Origin: Deltaproteobacteria bacterium RIFCSPHIGHO2_01_FULL_43_49
Lineage (GTDB): Bacteria > UBA10199 > SPLOWO2-01-44-7
Length of the DNA stretch: 64,000 nt
Direction: 5' to 3'
Assembly (NCBI GenBank): GCA_001798075.1
Contig: MGRG01000008.1
Coordinates: 372,001 to 436,000 of the forward strand
Below, in pieces: positions 24,509 through 31,493 of the stretch. Every line of letters starts with the position of its first letter. The first letter of the stretch is position 1. Under the pieces are notes generated by a model, which saw nothing but the letters and a program-made list of their open reading frames with translations, did not search any database and had not been told where the DNA came from. A program made the position numbers and the translations under genes.

Positions 24509-25774
24509 ATGAATATATTGGTTATTGGCTCTGGGGGGAGAGAACATGCCATTGTTTGGAAGCTTGCCCAATCCCCAAGTAAGTCGAAACTTTTTTGCGC
24601 TCCTGGAAATGTCGGCATTGCGAGTTTAGCCCAATGTGTTGCCGTTGATGCAACCAATTTAGAAGGCTTGCTTAACTTTGCGAAGGAAAACAAGATTGAT
24701 TTGACCATTGTTGGCCCCGAAGCTCCGTTGGCCGCAGGGATTGTAGATCTCTTCAAAAAAAATCATTTGCGAATTTTTGGGCCAACCAAAGAAGCCTCTC
24801 GTTTGGAGGCCTCCAAAATCTACACCAAAGAGTTTTGCTCTCGCCATAAAATCCCTCAGGCCGATTACAAAATTTTTGAAGAGCCATCGCAGGCCAAAAT
24901 TTATGCAAAAAAATGCAACTACCCATTAGTCGTCAAAGCCGATGGACTTGCTCAAGGCAAAGGGGTGGTGATTTGTGAAAATAGTGAAGAAGCTTCCAAG
25001 GCCATCGACAAAATTTTAGTGGAGGGTTGTTTTGGGGAGGCTGGCAAACGAATTGTCATCGAAAATTTTTTGAAGGGTGTGGAGACTTCTTTTATCGCCG
25101 TTGTCGATGGCAATCACATTTTGCCTCTTGCCTCTGCCAAAGATCACAAACGTTTGTTGGATAATGACAAAGGTCCCAACACCGGCGGCATGGGGGCTTA
25201 TTCTCCCTCACCGCTTGTCAACGCTACCCTTTATGAAAAGGTAATGGAGAAAATCATGCTCCCTACTGTTCGCGGAATGGTAACGGAGGGGTTTCCTTTT
25301 GTCGGTTTTTTATACGCAGGGCTCATGATTGACAGAGGGGAGCCTTATCTTTTGGAATTTAATGTCCGTTTGGGTGATCCGGAAGCGCAGGCTATTTTGC
25401 CCCGCTTGCAAACCGATCTTGTGGATGTGATTGAGGCAGCACTTGCAGGAAGGCTCAATGAGGTGACTCTTTCTTGGGATAACAGACCATCCGTTTGTAT
25501 TGTGATGGCCTCTCAAGGATATCCGGAAAAGTATGAAACCGGCTTTCCCATCATGGGGCTTGAGGAAGCAACAAAATTGCCGGATGTGACGATAGTCCAT
25601 TCAGGGACAAAAATGAAGGAGGGTCAAGTAGTTACGGCGGGAGGACGGGTTTTGGGGGTAACGGCGCTAGGAAAAGATTTGCCCACTGCTCTAAAGTGTG
25701 CTTATGAAGCGGCTTCCAAGATTTCTTGGGAAGGTTGTTTTTATAGAAAAGATATAGGGAAGGATACTTTATGA
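24509..25774 (+). CDS. purD: Phosphoribosylamine-glycine ligase
   Basis: ATP-grasp ligase joining glycine to phosphoribosylamine to form GAR. The N-terminus NILVIGSGGREHAIVWKL is the family hallmark, and the ATP-grasp signature appears as LAQGKGVVI and NTGGMGAYSP; LEFNVRLGDPEAQ holds the metal ligands. ATG 24509 was chosen over an upstream in-frame start at 24488 because it gives the conserved start. The gene overlaps purE by 4 bp. Confidence 0.96.
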   Translation: MNILVIGSGGREHAIVWKLAQSPSKSKLFCAPGNVGIASLAQCVAVDATNLEGLLNFAKENKIDLTIVGPEAPLAAGIVDLFKKNHLRIFGPTKEASRLEASKIYTKEFCSRHKIPQADYKIFEEPSQAKIYAKKCNYPLVVKADGLAQGKGVVICENSEEASKAIDKILVEGCFGEAGKRIVIENFLKGVETSFIAVVDGNHILPLASAKDHKRLLDNDKGPNTGGMGAYSPSPLVNATLYEKVMEKIMLPTVRGMVTEGFPFVGFLYAGLMIDRGEPYLLEFNVRLGDPEAQAILPRLQTDLVDVIEAALAGRLNEVTLSWDNRPSVCIVMASQGYPEKYETGFPIMGLEEATKLPDVTIVHSGTKMKEGQVVTAGGRVLGVTALGKDLPTALKCAYEAASKISWEGCFYRKDIGKDTL

Positions 25775-26265
25775 GTATGAGTAAAAATGTCTTGGTGGCG
25801 ATTGCCATGGGTTCGGATTCCGACTCACCTGTTATGGAAGAGGCCGGAAAAATTTTTGACGAGTTTGGAATAGGCTACGAAACTAAAATTACTTCCGCAC
25901 ACCGTTCGCCCGATCACGCCATTTCTTACTTTAAGGGTTTAGAAAAAAAAGGAATTAAGATTGTCATTGCGGCCGCCAGTTATTCTGCCCACCTCCCAGG
26001 AGTTGCTGCAGCCAACACAACGCTTCCAGTGATTGGTGTTCCTCTCGATGCCTCACCGTTGAAGGGCTTGGATGCACTGTTTGCCATGGGCCAAATGCCT
26101 CCCGGCATTCCGGTTGCGACCATGACGATTGGCAAAGCAGGGGCGAAAAACGCCGCCCATTTTGCTTTAGAAATATTAGCCCTTCACGATGAAGAGCTGC
26201 GAACAAAACTCCACGAATATAGAAAACGTCTTGCAGAAGAGGTCGAAGCAAAAAACAAAAAATGA
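25771..26265 (+). CDS. purE: N5-CAIR mutase (PurE)
   Basis: Rearranges N5-CAIR to CAIR. The 164-residue protein has MGSDSDSPVM, SAHRSP with the catalytic-type His, and the class I segment SAHLPGVAAANTTLPVIGVP. The segment before it reads AAASY where class I enzymes generally have AGAGG. No purK is adjacent or elsewhere in the window, although class I PurE needs N5-CAIR from PurK. It overlaps purD and tsaC by 4 bp each. Confidence 0.93.
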   Translation: MSMSKNVLVAIAMGSDSDSPVMEEAGKIFDEFGIGYETKITSAHRSPDHAISYFKGLEKKGIKIVIAAASYSAHLPGVAAANTTLPVIGVPLDASPLKGLDALFAMGQMPPGIPVATMTIGKAGAKNAAHFALEILALHDEELRTKLHEYRKRLAEEVEAKNKK

Positions 26266-26900
26266 CAGACATTATTCGAGTCAATCCCAAAGTCCCTGAT
26301 CCTAAGGATATTGAGAAGGCCGCCTCTTATCTTTTAGCGGGTGACGTCGTCGCCTATCCAACAGAGACGATTTATGGACTGGGGGTGGATGTCTTCAACA
26401 AAAAGGCGGTCAAAAAACTCTATGACATCAAGGCGCGTGACTATGGTTTGCCGGTTTCTATTTTGGTGGCCAATGCCAGTATGCTCAAAGAGGTGGTGAC
26501 TGAAATTCCAGAAAGGGCCCATGTCTTGATGCGCCGTTTTTGGCCTGGCTCATTGACGATTTTATTTGAAGTGAACGAAGCTTTCCCCAAAACATTGGTA
26601 ACCAACACAGGAAAAGTGGGAGTGCGTATTTCCTCGCACCCCATTGCCTCCGCACTGGTTTCCAAAGTAGGCAGACCCATCACAACGACCTCTGCCAACA
26701 AGACTGGTTTTCCGCCCTCTCTACATGTGAGACACATCCAAAAATTTTTTGAAAACAAACTGGCTTGCATTGTGGATGGGGGCGAATGTGAACCCTCGAG
26801 GGGTTCCACCGTTGTCGATGTGACGGAAGAAACTATGCGAATCATTCGAGACGGCGCTGTGCCGGCCGATGAAGTGATTCGTTGTTTTCAGAGAGCGTAA
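26262..26900 (+). CDS. tsaC: L-threonylcarbamoyladenylate synthase (Sua5/YrdC/TsaC)
   Basis: Makes threonylcarbamoyl-AMP for the t6A37 modification of tRNAs. The 212-residue protein shows the family core VAYPTETIYGLGVDVFN near residue 30, then IKARDYGLPVSILV, FWPGSLTILF, VGVRISSHPIA and TTTSANKTGFPP. It lacks the Sua5 C-terminal domain, so it is the short YrdC form. It overlaps purE by 4 bp and is followed after 8 bp by a large unknown gene. Confidence 0.93.
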   Translation: MTDIIRVNPKVPDPKDIEKAASYLLAGDVVAYPTETIYGLGVDVFNKKAVKKLYDIKARDYGLPVSILVANASMLKEVVTEIPERAHVLMRRFWPGSLTILFEVNEAFPKTLVTNTGKVGVRISSHPIASALVSKVGRPITTTSANKTGFPPSLHVRHIQKFFENKLACIVDGGECEPSRGSTVVDVTEETMRIIRDGAVPADEVIRCFQRA

Positions 26901-26908
26901 GGGCTTTT

Positions 26909-29017
26909 ATGAGTGCAACTGTCATTCCTCTTTTTTCAAGTGTCCAATTAGGAAATTTTGCTAATTTGGCTGATGCCTTTGAACAGGGTCAATTTGGTGA
27001 TCAATTTGGCTTGGCAAGAGATACCTTTGTTGCCGCGGCCGGAATGGAAGGGATTCGAGATCCGAAACTATTGAACGCCGATACGCCTGAACAAATGGCC
27101 ACCTGGATTCGTTGCAACGGGAGATTTGCGCAGAGAATTACCGTTACGCGTTTATTGAATAATGTTTTTGCGGAAGTTGGGGAAACAAAAAAAATACAAA
27201 GACGTCGTGTTGTGGAACAAAGACCTGCTTTGGGTATGCAAATGGGGGGATCACCAGGTTTACACATAATAAGAGATCCGATTGGCTATTCTAGTGACTC
27301 ATTTTTAGATCGAGTTAAGAGACTATTGGGGAGCGATGTCTCGGATGATCTCTATGATCTGGTCGATGAAGTTGTGGATCGTGCAAAAAAAGGAAATGCA
27401 AAAGCTTTACAAAATTTGGTTGAACTCGCCTCTCTTGATAATGCCGTTGATGTAGCTGTTGACGCTTTTAACAAATTAGAAAGGCCCGATTATCTTTTGC
27501 GTTTGGTTGATCCTAAACTTGAGATTTCCAAGCAAGTGGACATTCATTTCAGACAGGCTGTTTTGAGACGCCCGCCCAAAATTGCCGCCTCCACAGTAGT
27601 TTTGGAAAGAAATCTTCAACTTCAAGATGAAGGGCTTCGGCAAAATGCGGCAGAAGGTCTTTTTTATCTCACAACCCCTTCTGGGGGTTGTATTTTAACA
27701 GTGGACCAGTATTGGAAAATCCTTTGGAAGAGTCACACGAAAAGAATTCCCCATTTTGATGCTTCTCTTTTTAAAGAAGAGGGGACACGAAAAGCCGGTT
27801 GGGATCTTTGCCAACTGCATGTGGAGGAAGCGACCCGTTTAGCAGAAATGTCTGAAGGAAAAACGGATTATTACGCTGCCCCAGCTCACCTTCGTATTGC
27901 TGCTTTAGAGGCGATGTGGGGAGCTTTTAGTGGAGCTCCCTTTGACATTCAACGCAACATTTATCAAAAAACACTCAAGGTTGCTCAAAGAGAACCCAAT
28001 ATAGGATGGCCGGCTTTAGCTGCGCATTTTGCTATTCTGACAGCATCGAGTCAATTTGATCAAAACGAATTAGGTTCCCTCCTAAAAAATCGTATGGAAA
28101 GATGGGAGGAGGGAAATCTCAATGCCGGCGTACAAAATGCCCTGGTGCATGCTACCTTGTTGGCTGGACTCAAGCCGTTAATGCCAGATTCTGAAACGAG
28201 TGCAATAGGAAGGCTTTGGTATCAAGTTTTAGCTAGGAATCCAGCTCTTCGAAACCAATATATAAAAATTACTATGGAAGAGCAGATTGAGAACCGTTTT
28301 GCCACACTTCAACATTTTTTTGCTGTTCGAGACCATCTCTTTTTTGTGAGGTCCGAAGTAAAGCCAGAGGGGCAACTCAAACCAGATTGGCCTGCGAGAA
28401 GAGATGTTCAATCATTTTTGGCTCTCTTGCGTGAACTGAGTCGGTATGGGGTTATCTTAGATGAGAAAACGGTGAAGAAAACAGTCAAAGGATTTTTGGA
28501 AAGCTTTTTGGGTGCTCCAGACCTTGAGGGCCGGATTTTTAACAGGGAGGTTGAGGATTTTCGTGGATACATTTATGTGTTGAATTCAGCGGCGGCGGTT
28601 ACGGCCTGGCATGAATGGACGGGAGAGCCATGGCCGGCGAACCATTTTCCTCATAACAATCGTTTGGAAGGTCTTTTAGCAAGTCTTCGTTGGCTTGCCC
28701 AAAAAGCGAATGAACCGTTGGATCTACAAGTTCGAAGTGCCGATTTTTATTGGGAAAGAGGTGTAGAATTGTATGGCAATGGTTCTCAGGTAGAACTTTA
28801 TCAGGACAAACACCTTGATTGGTGGCAAGAAAAATTGGATAGGGGGTTCCCCTCGACGGCGACCAACTTCTTTGACCTTCCACAAGGAACAAAAGAGGCC
28901 TGGACACAATCTCTAGAAGGAAATCCTTCTTTTAAAAGGGAACTGCAGGAATTTTCCCGTTCTCGCTCTCGGGGAGTGCGCCAAATGGCAAGGGCTATTT
29001 TAGACTTTGTTGGCTAA
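26909..29017 (+). CDS. Large helical protein of unknown function
   Basis: The 702-residue product is not recognised. It is predicted from its residue pattern to be largely alpha-helical, with HEAT-like segments (NAKALQNLVELASLDNAVDVAVDAFNKL; DEGLRQNAAEGLFYL). The first 14 residues, MSATVIPLFSSVQL, resemble the start of the 388-residue protein at 24424. ATG 26909 is preferred to an upstream start at 26882 that would overlap tsaC. Unlike its relatives it has no GCAAC-type motif and probably shares the purD-tsaC transcript. Its end overlaps the convergent DUF721 gene by 18 bp. Confidence 0.75.
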   Translation: MSATVIPLFSSVQLGNFANLADAFEQGQFGDQFGLARDTFVAAAGMEGIRDPKLLNADTPEQMATWIRCNGRFAQRITVTRLLNNVFAEVGETKKIQRRRVVEQRPALGMQMGGSPGLHIIRDPIGYSSDSFLDRVKRLLGSDVSDDLYDLVDEVVDRAKKGNAKALQNLVELASLDNAVDVAVDAFNKLERPDYLLRLVDPKLEISKQVDIHFRQAVLRRPPKIAASTVVLERNLQLQDEGLRQNAAEGLFYLTTPSGGCILTVDQYWKILWKSHTKRIPHFDASLFKEEGTRKAGWDLCQLHVEEATRLAEMSEGKTDYYAAPAHLRIAALEAMWGAFSGAPFDIQRNIYQKTLKVAQREPNIGWPALAAHFAILTASSQFDQNELGSLLKNRMERWEEGNLNAGVQNALVHATLLAGLKPLMPDSETSAIGRLWYQVLARNPALRNQYIKITMEEQIENRFATLQHFFAVRDHLFFVRSEVKPEGQLKPDWPARRDVQSFLALLRELSRYGVILDEKTVKKTVKGFLESFLGAPDLEGRIFNREVEDFRGYIYVLNSAAAVTAWHEWTGEPWPANHFPHNNRLEGLLASLRWLAQKANEPLDLQVRSADFYWERGVELYGNGSQVELYQDKHLDWWQEKLDRGFPSTATNFFDLPQGTKEAWTQSLEGNPSFKRELQEFSRSRSRGVRQMARAILDFVG

Positions 29018-29311
29018 CTGCAAACGAATTTTGTCAATTTTCAAATCGGGGCAGGTTTTTCGAAAATGTTCCAGAATTTCTGGCTCCATCATTTTGAGTT
29101 CTTGAAGCCAAGCCGAATTTTCCACATCGACAAAAAGAGTGCACCCGCGCCAGAGTTTAGGTGAGGCGTGTTTGGCAATTTTGGCGCCCACAATTTCTTC
29201 CCACTGCGAAAAGATAGAATATTGCTTGATTTTGGAGCCCCAATTTTTTCCTTTAAAGACATTTTCTAAAATTTCTCCCACACGGTGAAAAGAGGGGGTC
29301 TTGGGTGGCAT
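29000..29311 (-). CDS. DUF721 (DciA-like) protein
   Basis: A 103-residue protein with the DUF721 pattern: a helical start (VGEILENVFKGKNWGSKIKQYSIFSQWEEIVGAKIAKHASP), then the strands GCTLFVDVENSAWLQEL. DciA members load the replicative helicase; that role is assumed from the family. I chose ATG 29311, since the longer frame to 29458 would overlap the divergent dksA-type gene and gives a basic, non-conserved extension. Confidence 0.8.
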   Translation of the reverse strand: MPPKTPSFHRVGEILENVFKGKNWGSKIKQYSIFSQWEEIVGAKIAKHASPKLWRGCTLFVDVENSAWLQELKMMEPEILEHFRKTCPDLKIDKIRLQLANKV

Positions 29312-29378
29312 AAGTATATTTAAACCACAGCTCTTTTTGGTTGACAACAAAAGTTTGTTGATAAAGGATGCCCCCCCT

Positions 29379-29744
29379 ATGAATAAAAAAGAAATTACAC
29401 GGTTTAAAAAGCTTCTTGAAGAGCGCAAACAAGCCCTCCTGAATATTATCAATAACACGAAAGAGCAGGGGTTAGGCTTTAACTCCGAAGACCTCCCCGA
29501 TGAAATCGATTTGGCTTCCTCCGAGGCTGATCAGTCGATGAATCTGAGGCTGAGGGATCGTGAGAGGGTTTTATTAAAGAAAATCGAAAGAACCCTGGAA
29601 AAAATGGATGAAGGTATTTTTGGTGTTTGTGAAACCTGCGGTGAAGAGATTAGTGCGAAACGCCTCGAGGCCCGCCCCGTGACGGACCTTTGTATTCGTT
29701 GCAAAGAAGAACAAGAACGAGTCGAAAAAGGCTACGCCGACTAA
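29379..29744 (+). CDS. DksA/TraR-type zinc finger protein
   Basis: The 121-residue protein has a coiled-coil N-terminal half, a DEIDLASSEADQS segment at the tip, and a C4 zinc finger CETCGEEISAKRLEARP...CIRC (spacing C-x2-C-x17-C-x2-C). DksA proteins enter the RNA polymerase secondary channel and act with ppGpp; whether this one is DksA itself or a TraR-like variant cannot be decided. A long non-coding region with two palindromes follows. Confidence 0.9.
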   Translation: MNKKEITRFKKLLEERKQALLNIINNTKEQGLGFNSEDLPDEIDLASSEADQSMNLRLRDRERVLLKKIERTLEKMDEGIFGVCETCGEEISAKRLEARPVTDLCIRCKEEQERVEKGYAD

Positions 29745-29779
29745 CCCCAACAAACTACACTTTTATTACAAACTAAACA

Positions 29780-29993
29780 GAAATCGCTTGCAGGCAGGAG
29801 TGGGTGCGTTCAAAACTGTGCTCCACTTCGGGCTATCTCGTCAAAAAAATAATTTCGTTTCATAAAGATGCAGATAGTATCTTACCCGCCGTCAGCTCTA
29901 TCTGCAGAAACGAATATTATTTTGTTTGACTCAATACGCCCTCGTTCCCGCACGATGTTTTGCCCACCCCCACTCCTGCCCTCGCGCGATTTC
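29780..29993. repeat. Long palindrome (family 5) downstream of the dksA-type gene
   Basis: Ends GAAATCGC and GCGATTTC, followed inward by GGCAGGAGTGGG / CCCACTCCTGCC-like arms, CAAAAC / GTTTTG, TCAAA and AATAAT blocks, and a perfect apical stem GCAGATAG/CTATCTGC. The apical loop on the minus strand is AGCTGACGGCGGGTAAGAT. Its ends resemble those of the palindrome at 46831-46993 (AATCGCTT near the left end and CTCGCGCGATT at the right end). No coding potential is seen. Confidence 0.75.
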
Positions 29994-30037
29994 CCTTTCC
30001 AGCGCACTTTGAGCATTATTCTATTCTCTTTCATGAA

Positions 30038-30234
30038 GGTGTGAGGAGGGGGTTCTCATTGCATAAAGCGCCGTATTGACCGCAGCCGTATGAGGAGCGC
30101 AAATTTTGGATGGGTTTCTTAGACTTATCAGCTGACGGAGGAAAGATCGATAAGTCTATTTTTAGAAACCCACCAAAATTTCGGGACGAATAGGCGTAGG
30201 GAAGGCGCAGCAATGAGAGCCAACTCCTCACACC
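30038..30234. repeat. Second long palindrome, sharing an apical loop with the first
   Basis: Arms GGTGTGAGGAG and CTCCTCACACC at the base, TCTCATTGC / GCAATGAGA, AAATTTTGG / CCAAAATTT, GGGTTTCT / AGAAACCC, and a perfect apical stem AGACTTATC/GATAAGTCT. The loop AGCTGACGGAGGAAAGAT matches that of the preceding palindrome on its minus strand. The right base encodes the last residues and stop of gshA. Together with 29780-29993 it fills the 29745-30227 gap. Confidence 0.75.
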
Positions 30235-31493
30235 TGAAGTGAGGTACTAGTGTTAATCTTTTTTTCTTCGAGTCCAGCGGCGAGGGTGGCGATCTTTCCG
30301 AGCCAACGGGCAATCGTAAAAAAATCTTCGTGGTCTTCACAGTGTAAAACCAGCTCTCCAGTTTTCTTTTCTTTAATCTTATGAAAGCAGAGACATTCGA
30401 AGCGGGCCCCTGGAGCATTGAGAGAGGCACGGTCATCTTTTTTCTCATGGACTCTAAAAAAACCCCCAACCGATTCACCACCGACATAATATAAAACCGG
30501 TTCAATGGGGGCCCCTTCCAGAGAATCAATCGTTGGAATCCCTTCTTGAATGAGAAACTCGGTCGGTTTGCCGCCTCCTTTGGCGGAGGTCAGTTTTTGT
30601 CTCCCTTTACGGTTGAGGTTCAAAATTTCATCGGGGGATTCGACGTGAGTGAGCCCCAATCCGAAGGTCCCGACATTACTTTTGACAAAAACGTACGGCT
30701 TTTCGTTAATTCCATATTTTGTGTATTTGGTTTTTGCGCGCCCCAAAACTTGCTCTGCCCTTTTGGCCAGTCTTTCGAGATCTTGCTGGTTTTCAATATC
30801 CACATTGCTTTCCGAATAGGTGATGGGGCAAAAATGCCAGCAATCAATATCAAGTGCCTTGCCCAACTCTTCGACCAGTTGGCAGTAGATGATAAAATGA
30901 TGTTTTTTGCGGCGGGTATGCCAGCCCAAGTCGGGAGAGGGAAAAATCGGTTGTGAAACGTTTTGCAAAATTTCAGGAATGCCATCGGAACAATCGTTGT
31001 TGAGCAGAATCGCATCCGGTTTGAAAGATTTTACTTGCAGGGCTCCGTTTTTTCTTTCGAGTTGTTCTAAGACCAATTTTTCACCACTGGGCAGAGAAAC
31101 TTCATGTGGGTTTTGGGGTAGGGTTTCGCCTAAAAATCCTACGGCGGCTTCCAGTTTTGCCAACTGCAGTAGTTTTTGCATGGCCCGTACGTTTTCCAGA
31201 TAATTTAAGTTTCGTGTAAAAGTCTCAGGGACGATCAAGACTTTTTTGGCCTTGGGTGCATTCGTCTCAAAATATTTTTTAAAATTTTGCGCTGCAATTT
31301 TTGAAAAATTGTTGCAAAGGTTATTGAAGCCGGCTGGAAAGACATTGGTATCGACCACTGTGATTTTGAAACCGGCATTGCGAATATCGACCGAAGAGGT
31401 GATAGGGAGTCTGATCCCTTCGGCTTTGGTTTCAAACCAGCCCTCAATAAGCTTAGAATTTTCTTTAAATTTTTTGGCTAACTTGTTGATCAT
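30228..31493 (-). CDS. gshA: Glutamate-cysteine ligase, T. ferrooxidans-type
   Basis: ATP-dependent first step of glutathione synthesis. The 421-residue protein matches the GshA family defined in acidithiobacilli and relatives: RLPITSSVDIRNAGFKITVVDTNVFPAGFNNL near residue 30, and an ATP-grasp-like region PYVFVKSNVGTFGLGL near residue 265. It overlaps addA by 29 bp and ends inside a long palindrome. No glutathione synthetase gene is adjacent. Confidence 0.88.
   Translation of the reverse strand: MINKLAKKFKENSKLIEGWFETKAEGIRLPITSSVDIRNAGFKITVVDTNVFPAGFNNLCNNFSKIAAQNFKKYFETNAPKAKKVLIVPETFTRNLNYLENVRAMQKLLQLAKLEAAVGFLGETLPQNPHEVSLPSGEKLVLEQLERKNGALQVKSFKPDAILLNNDCSDGIPEILQNVSQPIFPSPDLGWHTRRKKHHFIIYCQLVEELGKALDIDCWHFCPITYSESNVDIENQQDLERLAKRAEQVLGRAKTKYTKYGINEKPYVFVKSNVGTFGLGLTHVESPDEILNLNRKGRQKLTSAKGGGKPTEFLIQEGIPTIDSLEGAPIEPVLYYVGGESVGGFFRVHEKKDDRASLNAPGARFECLCFHKIKEKKTGELVLHCEDHEDFFTIARWLGKIATLAAGLEEKKINTSTSLQV

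Noticed and set aside
29745-30227. Protein gene in the dksA-gshA gap
   Set aside because: Reading frames there are short, differ on the two palindrome arms, and none shows codon patterns like the neighbours.
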